From CAWABB01 sp963780165 (lineage in GTDB: Bacteria > Bacteroidota > Ignavibacteria > UBA10030 > UBA6906): DNA of 64,000 nt. Positions 50,441 through 60,046 of this stretch are shown here, piece after piece. The first letter of the stretch is position 1. Every line of letters begins with the position of its first letter. The position numbers and the translations under genes are program-made. The notes below the pieces were generated by a model. That model saw only the letters and a program-made list of their open reading frames with translations, ran no database searches and was not told the DNA's origin. The DNA is taken from positions 992,001 to 1,056,000 of the forward strand of contig CAWABB010000001.1 in assembly GCA_963780165.1 (NCBI GenBank), given 5' to 3'.

Positions 50441-51025
50441 CTACCACGCATAGCCGATGTCGAACCTGAGCGCGGGAGCCCAGCCGTCGAACTTCCCGAT
50501 GTCGCCTGATTCGTCCGTGACGGATCCCGTATAGTAGTCCGCCCCGATTCCCAGACCCATGGCGAATTCATCCCCCGGAAACCACTGCCACCCTACGAGT
50601 CCGCCGATCGAGAAGGGGTTTGCCTTTTCCGATCCTGACTCCAGGCTATTGTACGAGATGTTCGGCGCGACGTAGAACCCGCGGGGAGCCTTCCTTGACG
50701 GGTAAAACCGCACCTCGGCATTGACACCGAAGCCGGTCACGTCTGCAGGGGTCGGAAACTGGATGCCGCCTCCGATGACCGCGGAGGAGGACAGCCTGTG
50801 GAAGTATGAGAGATTGTAGAACAGAATGAACTTCAGGGGATTCACGATGATCATGGAGGTCCGCGGCGTGATATCCTCGGACTGAGAGATGATCACGGAC
50901 TGGGTGGTCGTCGTGTCTCCCTCCTTCTTCTCGACGGACTTCTTGGTCTCCGTCGTGCGGGTCTGAGCAGTCCCGACCCCGGTGAAAAACAGACTCACCA
51001 ACAGCAGCACAATCGTCGGTTTCAT
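50441..51025 (-). CDS. Outer-membrane beta-barrel protein
   Basis: A 194-aa exported protein: signal MKPTIVLLLVSLFFTGVGTAQ, a charged linker (KKSVEKKEGDTTTTQS), then alternating hydrophobic beta strands (SSAVIGGGIQFPTPADV, GFGVNAEVRFYPSRKAPRGF, EFAMGLGIGADYYTG) and an aromatic C-terminus (FDIGYAW), typical of small OmpA/OmpW-like barrels. GGAGG precedes the ATG by six bases. The ligand or role is unknown. Confidence 0.82.
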   Translation of the reverse strand: MKPTIVLLLVSLFFTGVGTAQTRTTETKKSVEKKEGDTTTTQSVIISQSEDITPRTSMIIVNPLKFILFYNLSYFHRLSSSAVIGGGIQFPTPADVTGFGVNAEVRFYPSRKAPRGFYVAPNISYNSLESGSEKANPFSIGGLVGWQWFPGDEFAMGLGIGADYYTGSVTDESGDIGKFDGWAPALRFDIGYAW

Positions 51026-51315
51026 CGGCTCCCTCCTTCGGCTCTTCTCCTGTACGTTGAGCGGACCTGCGTGTTACAGGCAGGTTCTCAGGATCACTGT
51101 AATACAAACCCAGTGCCAGAGCGGGCTGCCGATGGACCTTGAGAATCTCGCCAGAAACGGCCTATTACGGACGATTCCGATTCATCTTCTGGAGCCACAA
51201 AGGCCCTGTGTTCACGTTTGAGGACATCCTCCAGGACGAGCTGTGCAGAATTCTGTTCAGACCGCTCTCATCACAGCCCCTTGCCCACGCCGGACTCCCT
51301 GTGCATCTTCAGAAG

Positions 51316-51447
51316 TCCATTGAGGAGGCGGTCAGCCGGGTGGCGAGTCGGGGTGAGGACGTGCAGGTTCTTGAACCGGCGGGGCTAACGGAAGATGTCA
51401 TTGCGCGGGCGAGAGGGGCGCTGGAGAACTACAAAACCACGAGTTGA
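51316..51447 (+). pseudogene. WYL-regulator C-terminal remnant
   Basis: Residues SIEEAVSRVASRGEDVQVLE through ARGALENYKTTS match the C-terminal extension of the WYL protein at 43814 (SLEEVASWVVSRGEGVEVLE through AKGALENYRTARPT). The frame has no WYL or HTH domain upstream; it is open from 51139 but that part looks unrelated. A second WYL gene was probably lost here. Confidence 0.65.
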
Positions 51448-51517
51448 GCGAAGTCTGTGCGGCCTTCAGATCCAGCCGCTATGCAGGGAACTCCCGATCG
51501 GTTGCAGGTACAAAGGG

Positions 51518-54500
51518 TCACTTCATCAGGAGCAGTTTCCGCGCCTGAACGAAGTTTCCTGCCTCTAATCTGTAGAGATACACGCCGCTCGCAAGGTGTG
51601 AAGCATCGAACGTCACATCATGCTGTCCCGCCTCCTTCTCCCCTTCCACCAGCGTGGCAACCTGCTGTCCCAGCGAGTTGAACACGGTGAGCGTCACGTG
51701 CGAGCGCTCCGGTAATTCGTAGTTGATCGTTGTGCTCGGGTTGAAGGGGTTGGGGTAGTTCTGCTCCAGCCCGAACTCCAGCGGCACCTGAGTCACCTTG
51801 GAGACAGCAGTGGGCATCACAGTAAGCGTCCGGGATTCGCTGTACGGCCCCCAGCCGGCAGCATTGTAGGCCCGCACTCTCCACCAGTACGACGGTGCGC
51901 TCGTGAGATCCCGCGCAATCGTCATGGTGTCTGTCAGCAGAGAATCCACAGCTTTCAGAAGAAACATGGAGTCCGACGCAATTTCAAACCAGTATCGCTC
52001 GACTGCAGGGAAGCTGGGTCTCCATACGCACACCACGCTTTCCGGTGCAGCGACCGATTGGTCCGGTGGTAATACGAGCTCTGTCTGGCTTGCCGGCTGG
52101 ATGACTGTCACGAACTCTCGGATCTCAGACCACGCGCCCTCCTGCTCATCGTGCAAGCCCCGCACTCGCCAACGATACTGTCGACCGTGTGCGAGCACGC
52201 GTCCCAACACGAGCGCTGTATCGGTTGTAGTGCTGTCAGCTAAGGGCGCGTACAGGCGCGAGTCGGCAAAGACCTGCAGCTGGTACAGCCTGGCCTCCCC
52301 CACCGGCGCCCATGCGAACCTGGGACTGAGGTCAACTCCGTTCTCACCTCTGACCGGCCAGTGAAGTTTCGGCTGGGCAAGAGAGGCAACAGCGCCGGCG
52401 GCAAGGCTCGCCGAACCTTCAAATCCAGTGGAATCCACGGCCGTGACCCGATAGAAGTATCGTGCAAGGGGCGCAGCCGACACGTCCGTATACAACGGCG
52501 AACGCGTAGAGTCGTGCAGGTCCATTGTGACTGAGTCGATGCCTCTGTAGACTCTGTACTGCAGAAGCGGTGCAGAACCGCCTCCGTTACTCCACCTAAG
52601 ACCTATCCGAGCAGGCCCGGATACTGCGATCACATTCTCCGGTGGGAGCTGCAGGTTGAATTCTCGAGGGGAACGCGCGACCCCGAGGATCCTCACGTCG
52701 TCCATCCTCCCGTGGAAAAAGCGTGTGAAAGTGCCCTCTTCCGAGTATCCTCCTATGGTAATGTCCTCGTTCCCGGGCGACCTCCCGATCCTACCCTCTC
52801 GGGCATGCGATGTGTCCAAAACGCCGTTCACGTAGAATCGCACATACGATCCGTCATACGTCATCGCCACATGCACCCATTTTTGCAGGGGGATAACGCC
52901 GTTTCCGAGCACCGATTCGGATGCACCCGACAGATACAGGTGGCCGGCCAAACGCCCATCCCCGTGCACCGAGAAGCCGTAGTCCTGCTGATTCCCGGTG
53001 GACACGATGGGGTTGTCAGCATCGGGTGCCCCATAGGAATAAAGGTATATCCACGCTTCCGTCGTGAGTTTGAGTCTGGGGGACAGGAGCGAAGCGGACT
53101 CCGGAAGATCGATATAGTCGCTCGACCCGTTGAATTCCCGGCCCCTCCCGTATCGTCCCTCAACACTCGATGTACCGTGGGCAATCCCGTCGTTGGCGTG
53201 AAGGGTCATGTCACGGATCGTTGTGCCGCTAACCTCATTCAGCCGCCACAGGCCAAGCGTCCAGGGATCTGCAAGGAATTCCTTAGTTTGAAACTCCCGG
53301 GGCAGGCTGAATTCGCCCTCTCCGTGGGCATTGATCGCCGAGACCTTCCACCAATACGTGCTCAGAGAATCGAGGAGCGGGAGTTTGAGGGAGGTATCTG
53401 CCACCACGGTATCCACCACCATGGCGCCTGAAAAGGCACTCGTGCGGCTTGCTTGAACGTGGTATCCCGCACAGTACTCAACGGAGTGCCAGCGCAACAG
53501 TGGATAGGCTTCCACCCCTTGCGCTCCGTCGACGGGCTCCTCGGGTGTGGGTGCATCCGGATTTTCCAGCACGTACGTTACCGTAAGACGCAGCGTCAGG
53601 AGCGCACCTGCATCAGGAATCGTGATGCTTGTCTGGCCAACAAGGGTTGTGTCAACGATGGGGCCTGAAGCGAGGTTCTGCAAACGCATTGTTGTCTGCG
53701 ATGGAAGGTCAACGGAGATAGTGATCCCGGCTCCCGACTGCCCCTGAACCCTCAACTCGTGTATCCTTCTGCCGACAGTGGCACTGTCTCCCCGCCGAAA
53801 GTCCCGGAGCGTACCACGGCTCAGATCCGGACCGCCATCGGCTCCGACAAACCGAACGTCAAACGTCCCCGGAGGTGGCGGTGCAGCCAATGCCGCCTCC
53901 CTCAATACCGCGTCAAGGGAGTCAGTAGCGTAACTGCCAAGCCCGAGCTGCAGCGACTGAACTCCGCCCTCGCTGCCGGCCACGCGCAGGGACACTACAA
54001 CGGTGTCAACCTGGTTCAACCAGAGTTCACTGCCCTGTCCCCTCCAGTTGGCTCCGAAGAGGTCCTTGCTCCCATTTCCATCAAAGTCAGCAATGTGCAT
54101 GCTATGCGAGCCGGTCGTCGCCACAACCTGTTTCTTCCATACGAGCCCGCCACCGCCATTCAGAAAGATCTTGATGTCGTGGGGGCTCGAACCGCTGTTC
54201 ATTTCGGCGGTCGCGATGTCCATCAACCCATCGTTGTCGAAATCTGCCGCTCCCGCAGAATGATGATCCGTTTCGATGTTGTCTTCAACAACATGTTCGT
54301 TCCAATCGGGTTGCGAAGGATCCGAGGGAGCCTCGAACCACGACAGCCGGTATGTTCCTCCCACGGGCTCTGAGGGAGAAAGGATCACGTCAACGCGCCC
54401 GTCGCTGTTAATGTCGGCAACCTCAATGGCCACGGAGTGATAGACGTACGTGGTCGTATAAGCATGAGGTACCCAGGTGCTGCCATCCCCGGTGTTCTCA

Positions 54501-55165
54501 AACCACGTCCCGTTGATAACGATATCGCGAAGGCCATCCCGGTTGATATCCGCCACCTTCAGCCCCTCGCCGTTGGTGCACGGGAAGGAAACGGACGTCC
54601 ACGAGGCCGGGCTTTTCTGTAGATAGACGTATATCGTGTCTCCGTGTTCCGTGCCGAAGATTTCCTGATCACGGGCGATGACGTCAATCTTCCCATCGGC
54701 GTTGAGGTCGGCAATTTCAACGTCGTGGAAGGTGCCACTATCGATGGTGGTCGGCACCCAGACATCCGATGATCCGGGATTTTTGAACCATCCCAGCCAC
54801 GCAGACCCGGTGGAGTCCCAGCCGAGGCTCACAACATCCATCAGCCCGTCCCGGTCGATGTCTCCTGCCCCATGATCGGTTCTGAACCCAGGGAGGTTAG
54901 AAATGACGTGTGGAGTCCAGCCGGGATTCTCATACCACAGCAAGCCGCCTGATTTATACCCTCCGACGACCAGATCGAGTCGGCCGTCGCCGTTGATGTC
55001 ACCAACAGTTTTTCCCCACGGGTCAACGGGGTTTGCAGGGTCTACATAGGTATGATCGAACGTGATGGGACGCTGGGCCATTGCGGTGGGAGAAAGGCCC
55101 AGCACGCAGAGAGTCGCCTGGAGGAAAGCGAGAAGACGCAGATTATTTGACAGACTGATCGTCAT
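51518..55165 (-). CDS. T9SS-secreted FG-GAP/LamG/fibronectin-type protein
   Basis: A 1215-aa protein: signal peptide (MTISLSNNLRLLAFLQATLC to AMAQ), seven or so FG-GAP/VCBS repeats (GDINGDGRLDLVVGG, DLNADGKIDVIARD, DINSDGRVDVILSPS, with Ca-binding DxDxDG-like turns), a LamG/concanavalin-like domain (EFNGSSDYIDLPESAS, GHLYLSGASE, HVAMTYDGSYVRFYVNG), three fibronectin-III-like modules, and a T9SS type A tail (NYPNPFNPSTTINYELPERS, KLLLMK). It is probably a surface or released carbohydrate-binding or adhesive protein. ATG 55165 was chosen; an upstream TTG exists. Confidence 0.88.
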   Translation of the reverse strand: MTISLSNNLRLLAFLQATLCVLGLSPTAMAQRPITFDHTYVDPANPVDPWGKTVGDINGDGRLDLVVGGYKSGGLLWYENPGWTPHVISNLPGFRTDHGAGDIDRDGLMDVVSLGWDSTGSAWLGWFKNPGSSDVWVPTTIDSGTFHDVEIADLNADGKIDVIARDQEIFGTEHGDTIYVYLQKSPASWTSVSFPCTNGEGLKVADINRDGLRDIVINGTWFENTGDGSTWVPHAYTTTYVYHSVAIEVADINSDGRVDVILSPSEPVGGTYRLSWFEAPSDPSQPDWNEHVVEDNIETDHHSAGAADFDNDGLMDIATAEMNSGSSPHDIKIFLNGGGGLVWKKQVVATTGSHSMHIADFDGNGSKDLFGANWRGQGSELWLNQVDTVVVSLRVAGSEGGVQSLQLGLGSYATDSLDAVLREAALAAPPPPGTFDVRFVGADGGPDLSRGTLRDFRRGDSATVGRRIHELRVQGQSGAGITISVDLPSQTTMRLQNLASGPIVDTTLVGQTSITIPDAGALLTLRLTVTYVLENPDAPTPEEPVDGAQGVEAYPLLRWHSVEYCAGYHVQASRTSAFSGAMVVDTVVADTSLKLPLLDSLSTYWWKVSAINAHGEGEFSLPREFQTKEFLADPWTLGLWRLNEVSGTTIRDMTLHANDGIAHGTSSVEGRYGRGREFNGSSDYIDLPESASLLSPRLKLTTEAWIYLYSYGAPDADNPIVSTGNQQDYGFSVHGDGRLAGHLYLSGASESVLGNGVIPLQKWVHVAMTYDGSYVRFYVNGVLDTSHAREGRIGRSPGNEDITIGGYSEEGTFTRFFHGRMDDVRILGVARSPREFNLQLPPENVIAVSGPARIGLRWSNGGGSAPLLQYRVYRGIDSVTMDLHDSTRSPLYTDVSAAPLARYFYRVTAVDSTGFEGSASLAAGAVASLAQPKLHWPVRGENGVDLSPRFAWAPVGEARLYQLQVFADSRLYAPLADSTTTDTALVLGRVLAHGRQYRWRVRGLHDEQEGAWSEIREFVTVIQPASQTELVLPPDQSVAAPESVVCVWRPSFPAVERYWFEIASDSMFLLKAVDSLLTDTMTIARDLTSAPSYWWRVRAYNAAGWGPYSESRTLTVMPTAVSKVTQVPLEFGLEQNYPNPFNPSTTINYELPERSHVTLTVFNSLGQQVATLVEGEKEAGQHDVTFDASHLASGVYLYRLEAGNFVQARKLLLMK

Positions 55166-55473
55166 AGAACAGATGAACTGCAAGTTAGCGATGTGCTACA
55201 GGAGAATGACCGGGCGCCAGGTTGGCACCTCGCGCCAGCCCTTCATAGCGAGGAGTCGTGTGCGTTGGATACCCGCGTGCAGCCGAAGGGAATTGCCCGC
55301 AGCCAGCAGCCGCTTCTCCCACCCATTACCAAAGATACCTCCCTCGCGCCCGCACAAGCTGTGAACCAGGTCACATCGAGGTTGGTGGACAGGATTTGTA
55401 ATGTGCGAACATTTCCCCAAATCGGCAAGACCTCAGAAAACGCCCCATTCGGGGGATAGGATGGGCCAATTGG

Positions 55474-55881
55474 TCAATACGGGGTTTCGGATCCGCCATT
55501 GTGGTTACGATTGACCAGGACACTCCGCAAGAGCTGAGACCCGGCTGCCTGGATGGCGTCCCCCCTACCTCCAACAAGACTCGTTATCCCTACCTGGAGG
55601 GCTGCCCCAAGGATCTTTTTCAAGGGTCCTATTGGACCGCCGAAAAGAAGCTTCCTCACAGCATAACCCGCAACCAGGCCCAAGCCTGCATTAAACGCCT
55701 GGTGTCGAACACCGGGAGATCCCGCGAGATCCCGGGCGATTGTTTTGATGACATTGACAGGCTTGAGGCTTTCAACGACGTGCACGAAACTATCGTTAAG
55801 CCCCTGTTCTTGTTCCCGTCGCCGGCGTTCCAGTGCTGCGATGGCTTCATGCAGGGCGTCCACTGATGTTATGCTATGCAT
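55474..55881 (-). CDS. Envelope-stress cluster hypothetical protein
   Basis: A 135-aa protein with a helical, charged N-terminal half (DALHEAIAALERRRREQEQG, coiled-coil propensity) and a glycine-rich hydrophobic centre (FNAGLGLVAGYAVRKLLFGG, ILGAALQVGITSLVGG) that may insert in the membrane. It begins five bases after the holin-like gene and belongs to that operon. Together with YtxH and the holin-like protein it resembles small envelope-stress clusters of Bacteroidota. No function is known. Confidence 0.7.
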   Translation of the reverse strand: MHSITSVDALHEAIAALERRRREQEQGLNDSFVHVVESLKPVNVIKTIARDLAGSPGVRHQAFNAGLGLVAGYAVRKLLFGGPIGPLKKILGAALQVGITSLVGGRGDAIQAAGSQLLRSVLVNRNHNGGSETPY

Positions 55882-55886
55882 CTCTG

Positions 55887-56234
55887 TTACCCTAGTGCTT
55901 TTGTGATGACAAGTCTTGCCACTGGATCCCGTATCCATTTGTCGCGCCATACATAGACGAGGATGCCGGCGAGGCCGAATGCGACAGACACGATAAAGAA
56001 GCCGTAGGAATATCTCCCGAGCCATTCACCAAGGAGAAAAGCTATGGCAATACCTGCAAACAGAATCGTTCCCGAGACCATCAGCCATACTGCGGCGCGC
56101 ACCGATGCAAGAGAAATCAATTCCGAAGCTTTGTCCACAGCCGACAGTTTGAGAATCTCAATCCGCGTGTCGCCATAGTCGCCGATCTGATCGAACAACG
56201 AATCGATGATATGTGATTCTGATTGGACTGCCAT
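55887..56234 (-). CDS. Phage-holin-superfamily III-like membrane protein
   Basis: A 115-aa protein with a charged N-terminal region (about 1-45, DSLFDQIGDYGDTRIEILKL) and two long membrane helices (about 50-72 and 80-98). This matches the Phage_holin_3_6-type family found in chromosomal YtxH/YgaM-like stress operons rather than in phages. It precedes the 135-aa protein by five bases. ATG 56234 was chosen because GAGG lies upstream. Confidence 0.75.
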   Translation of the reverse strand: MAVQSESHIIDSLFDQIGDYGDTRIEILKLSAVDKASELISLASVRAAVWLMVSGTILFAGIAIAFLLGEWLGRYSYGFFIVSVAFGLAGILVYVWRDKWIRDPVARLVITKALG

Positions 56235-56521
56235 TGGATGCCTCATGCGCTCATTCATGGATCGGGTATGTAAGGGGCGGCTCCACTGTCGTTGCTGGGT
56301 TGAGAGACGTTGTTCTTGAGTCGCCGATTAGCCCTCGCGGGGCTTCAGACGTGGTACTGCCGACTGAATGTCGGCTACGCAGCATGCGACATCATCTCTC
56401 ATTGCGAACGAAGCGTATGCCTCGCGGACCAGCGCACCGCTTCGCTTTTCGCAATGATCAACCTGCAGGAACGCAGTTGCCAGCCGAACTGGGCGTGTGC
56501 GTTACGTTGGTGGTGAACAAC

Positions 56522-56809
56522 TTACGCCCGGCGAGCGTGTTCCTTCGGCCCATATCCCGCCAGAGAGTCCACTGCGCCCTTCACCTTGTCTGCGACGCCA
56601 ACGGCCGTCTCCCTGGCACTTTCTATCGACTCCTCAAGCGTGTCCACATATTCAGTGGCAGTGTCCTTGAGATTCCCCATATATCGAGAACCCTGTTTCG
56701 ACAACTTTTTCCTGGTGTTGGAGCCCTTATCCGGTGCAAACAGCACTCCGAGAACCGCCCCCGTGGCCACCGCGATCACAGCCCCCAGCAGAATCTTGCC
56801 AGCATTCAT
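56522..56809 (-). CDS. YtxH-like membrane stress protein
   Basis: A 95-aa protein starting MNAGKILLGAVIAVATGAVLGVLFAPDKG, one hydrophobic segment followed by the YtxH signature (GAVLGVLFAPDKGSNTRKKLS), and a helical, charged tail (TEYVDTLEESIESARETA). AAGGA precedes the ATG. YtxH-like proteins respond to general stress in many bacteria. It is about 290 bp upstream of the holin-like gene, on the same strand. Confidence 0.82.
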   Translation of the reverse strand: MNAGKILLGAVIAVATGAVLGVLFAPDKGSNTRKKLSKQGSRYMGNLKDTATEYVDTLEESIESARETAVGVADKVKGAVDSLAGYGPKEHARRA

Positions 56810-57149
56810 GGTTGTATTCCTTGTTTTGACGAACATCTATAGCTTTACGCACGATCATCCGTACCTGGCAGACTCTCTGCCATAGCAGATCTTGTCGATA
56901 GTATGTGCGTCTTGCCGACCAAAGCTACGAAGAGAGATGCGGGAAGCCAATCGTCCACAAGGTTGAAGAAGTAGTTAGTCCTTTCTGGTTTGGCGTGGAT
57001 GGTAGCTAATCCCCCTTTCATCCCTCCGAATGATTGTCCGGTAGACGCGTGCTCGGTACATTGGAGCGATGCGGGAGGCGTGTCTCTCGATGCGTGCACG
57101 GGTCTACTGCAGATACGCACCCGATTGATGCTGAACAGACAGAAGCAGG
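56810..57149. other. Gene-free 340 bp
   Basis: This lies between YtxH and the 5' end of a truncated sensor gene. It must contain the YtxH promoter. No recognisable protein, hairpin or repeat copy was found. Confidence 0.35.
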
Positions 57150-57467
57150 TTGTGGATTCGCACGTTCGCCGAGCCCGTACTGGAAGACGGGAAAGTTGTC
57201 CGGGCGGTCGGTTGCATCATGGACATCACCGAACGCAAGCGGGGCGAGGAGGCGCTGCAAAAGTCATTGAACGACGTCCGGACGCTGCGCGGCATCCTAC
57301 CCATCTGCGCGAACTGCAAGAAGATCCGGGACGACCAGGGCTATTGGAACCAGGTGGAAGTCTATGTCCGCGACCATACCGAGGCCCAGTTCAGCCACGG
57401 CATCTGCCCGGAATGCAGGAAGAAGATGTATCCCAATCTCGGGCAAGACAAAGAGGCTGCGCCGTAG
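57150..57467 (+). pseudogene. PAS-containing sensor remnant (C-terminal part)
   Basis: The frame opens after a TGA with TTG and reads the end of a PAS/PAC domain (RTFAEPVLEDGKVVRAVGCIMDITERKRGEEAL) followed by the cysteine-rich tail LRGILPICANCKKIRDDQGYWN ... ICPECRKKMYP. That tail ends many PAS-box sensor proteins, with CxxC pairs that may bind metal. The main PAS/GAF or kinase portion is missing and no start site is supported, so a 5'-truncated remnant is likely. Confidence 0.65.
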
Positions 57468-57574
57468 AACGGAGGTGGCCCTCAATGAGCATCCGGGCTA
57501 ACCCACCCGAACAAGATTGACTCCCGACGGCCTTGCGCGACTCTATCTCGCAGAATGAGCGGGTTCCACAGTGA

Positions 57575-57898
57575 TCATCGATACCAGATTGCCGCATACA
57601 CGTAGCTCACATTTTCCAGAAGCATGCTTCCGTCGCCGTGCTCACTTTCATTCTCACATTTGGGATGATTGTAGAATGTCTTGAGCAATGACTCCACCAC
57701 CTCAATTGCATTGTCAGCACGCTCAGACTCATAGAGAGGAATGATCTCGTCGCAACTGTGAAGCTCTTGGGTGGCATCCAGGTCCGCCGAGCATCCAATG
57801 TAGAACTGAGAGATTTCGTCTCTCTCGATAGCCTCCAGTATCGTTTGCTCAAGATCGTCAAGCACTTCATCCGGGCTGCCTCTAAGGGGAGTTTCCAT
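57575..57898 (-). CDS. Small GIY-YIG-like hypothetical protein
   Basis: A 107-aa acidic protein. FYIGCSADLDATQELHSCDE recalls the YIG.t.dl...H core of GIY-YIG nuclease-fold proteins, and EVVESLLKTFYNHPKCENES with the preceding Ile/Leu-rich helix fits the later E..li..f helix. The catalytic arginine is not apparent (Ala-Thr where Arg is usual), so it may be inactive. It stands alone; no clear Shine-Dalgarno sequence. Homology is suggestive only. Confidence 0.55.
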   Translation of the reverse strand: METPLRGSPDEVLDDLEQTILEAIERDEISQFYIGCSADLDATQELHSCDEIIPLYESERADNAIEVVESLLKTFYNHPKCENESEHGDGSMLLENVSYVYAAIWYR

Positions 57899-58019
57899 GG
57901 GTCGCCTCGTACGCTACGTTTGGGACAGTACAAATAGCCACGCCGAAATGCCAGGGCAAGGGCATCGCCAATGGTCATGCCTGGAAACAAAACCGTGGTC
58001 ACATCTGATCGGACGCCGG

Positions 58020-58640
58020 CTACTTCACCACATATTGAAACCGTGTGGTCCTGGAGACACCGCCAACGTTCACGTCGACGGTGAACAGGTATTCTCCCTT
58101 TTCGTCGAGCGTGAGGGCGCCTCCGAAGTGGCTCATCATGGGCTTGAGCTCGACCGAAGAGGGCTTCTTGGACGGGGAGATAATCAGGAGCTTGGCGCGC
58201 GCGTTGGCAACTTCCTTCCCGTTTGCGGCATCTGTTACTTCAAGCCCGACGTGGTGCGTACCGGCCATCATCGAGTCCATCATTGCCTTGTCCGTTCCCA
58301 TGCTATCGTGTTTCATGACCTGCATCTCTTTGCCCGCCGCCATGCTGGTGTCCTTCATCCCCTTCATATCCGGCTGGCTCATTGCGCCTTCCTTTTCGCC
58401 GTGCATCATCTGACCCATCCCTGCCTCCAACATATCTTTGTGCTCTTTCTGGGTCATGAGCCACACCTTTATGCGAAGCCCTTGGACTGTCGCATCGACG
58501 GCCGGCTTCCCCATCATGCTCGACATATCATGAGTCTTCATGCCGGTTTTTGTCGTGTCGTCGTGATTGCCCTGTCCGAACACCGGAAGTGCCAAAACGA
58601 CTATCAAGACAGCTGGAAGTAATGCATATGTGATTTTCAT
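58020..58640 (-). CDS. Methionine/histidine-rich exported protein
   Basis: A 206-aa protein with a signal peptide (MKITYALLPAVLIVVLALPVFGQG) and a Met/His-rich central part (about 30-125: MKTHDMSSMMGKP, MLEAGMGQMMHGE, MQVMKHDSMGTDKAMMDSMM) likely to bind Cu(I), Ag(I) or similar soft metals. The C-terminal part (about 128-206, HHVGLEVTDAANGKEVANAR, MMSHFGGALTLDEKGEYLFTV) is beta-rich and like YtkA/FixH-type domains. It is probably periplasmic. No metal transporter is adjacent, so the role is inferred from composition. Confidence 0.78.
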   Translation of the reverse strand: MKITYALLPAVLIVVLALPVFGQGNHDDTTKTGMKTHDMSSMMGKPAVDATVQGLRIKVWLMTQKEHKDMLEAGMGQMMHGEKEGAMSQPDMKGMKDTSMAAGKEMQVMKHDSMGTDKAMMDSMMAGTHHVGLEVTDAANGKEVANARAKLLIISPSKKPSSVELKPMMSHFGGALTLDEKGEYLFTVDVNVGGVSRTTRFQYVVK

Positions 58641-59285
58641 GAAAATCCCTTCTGATCTGGTTTGTGAGTAGTCTGGGTCAAATCCATGTCACAGGTCGGT
58701 CACTCCTTCTTCTTACAGAGGAACCGACCGAGCATGACACCAGGGCCGAGAGTGACGAGGGTATAGACCAAACTACGGAGAGACGTAAGGGAAGACTATC
58801 CTCCAAAGGGATGGAAAAGTAGCTAGTCCCGGCAGGTTTACAGCGACGCCACGGCTGTGGTCACATAAGAGGCCTGGTGCCCATTCAGTCTGTAACTGCT
58901 AACGCACAAAGGGGCCAGTGCTCGCGCCAGCCAGCTGGGTCGAGGGGCATTGTAGCATATGATAGTTGGTACGGCACTGGGCCTTCGCGCGCACCTGTGA
59001 AGGCCCATACCGCATACTTGATATTGTTTATGGGGATGAGATTCGTCCAAGAACGAGAACGTGGTCTACCGTCGCGCGCCCGGTCCTGGTCATGCACATC
59101 GTCAACTACGTCGGAGATCAAGCTGGAGCATTCGACAGGATAGCGGCTTCTCCGGGGGAAACAGAAAGGATGTCACCTAACTCGTCCTCGCCCTTGAAAA
59201 ACAATTCGCTGGACAATAGATTCCACCGTGTCCACATGCCTTCAAGGGGGGAACACTATCAGGGTAATCATGGTGCGGAGGATGC
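58641..59285. other. 645-bp non-coding interval with a 9-bp inverted repeat
   Basis: No recognisable protein is encoded. TGGGCCTTC (58978-58986) and GAAGGCCCA (58999-59007) form a perfect stem with a 12-base loop. The block CACAAAGGGGCCAGTGCTCG near 58905 resembles CACAAAGGGGCACAGTGCGC near 49325, which may be another small repeat. Confidence 0.4.
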
Positions 59286-59954
59286 ATGAAACACTTCATA
59301 CTGTCTCTCCTGGTTCTTCTCGCGATCCCGACTGCCGGACAGGCGCAGGACCCATCGGCGCGTTTCGGGATTCACCTGAACATCATCAATGCGGACCTCA
59401 ACGCAACGCTCAGTGATGTATTCGGCGCCCCTGCCCCCAGCGCAACGAGCGTCGCGCTGGAAGAGGTCTACGGACTGGGGCTCGGCGGCGGACTGCATCT
59501 TGATGTAGATCTGGGCCTCCTGACCTTACGGGTCTCCGGGGATTACATTCGGCTCGCTCCCGATAACGATAAGTTTGCGACTTACGTCAATTCGGTTGCC
59601 CCTGGTCTTCCGCTGACCTTTGAGAGCGGTGGCATCATCAGTCTTTGGTCTGGAACATTGAACGCGAAGCTGGTGGTATTGCCCCTGCCCGTCGTGAAGC
59701 CGTACGTTACCGGGGGAGCAGGCTTCACGTATGTCAATTCGACTGAAGCGCATTTGACACTCAATTATACCCCTCTGCCCCCGTTTCGGATTCTTCAGAA
59801 TCAAACCGTTTTCACGGACAACGTTGGTGCCGGCGTTGATATCCTGTTAGGCCCGATCACACTCTACGGCGAGATCAAAGTGACCTGGATCTTCCTCAAG
59901 GAGGGAACGAGCACCTACGTGCCGATCGGACTTGTTGGGATCAGTTTCTGGTAA
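59286..59954 (+). CDS. Outer-membrane beta-barrel protein
   Basis: A 222-aa exported protein: signal (MKHFILSLLVLLAIPTAGQAQ), then strand-rich sequence with a glycine-rich segment LEEVYGLGLGGGLHLDVDLG and LLTLRVSGDYIRLA, VVKPYVTGGAGFTYV, and a final LVGISFW with aromatic end. It resembles OmpA/OmpW-type small barrels. GGAGG lies four bases before the ATG. It is monocistronic; ligand unknown. Confidence 0.82.
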   Translation: MKHFILSLLVLLAIPTAGQAQDPSARFGIHLNIINADLNATLSDVFGAPAPSATSVALEEVYGLGLGGGLHLDVDLGLLTLRVSGDYIRLAPDNDKFATYVNSVAPGLPLTFESGGIISLWSGTLNAKLVVLPLPVVKPYVTGGAGFTYVNSTEAHLTLNYTPLPPFRILQNQTVFTDNVGAGVDILLGPITLYGEIKVTWIFLKEGTSTYVPIGLVGISFW

Positions 59955-60046
59955 TGCGTTCAAAGGCGCGTGAATTCAATCCAGGAGGATGTTCCTTCGA
60001 CACGCTCGATTGCCCTGAGCGCGCCTATCCGACCGCATGCCTTCGG

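Noticed and set aside
55887..56234. Prophage lysis module (holin)
   Set aside because: No endolysin, structural or integrase genes nearby; the family occurs in chromosomal stress operons with YtxH.
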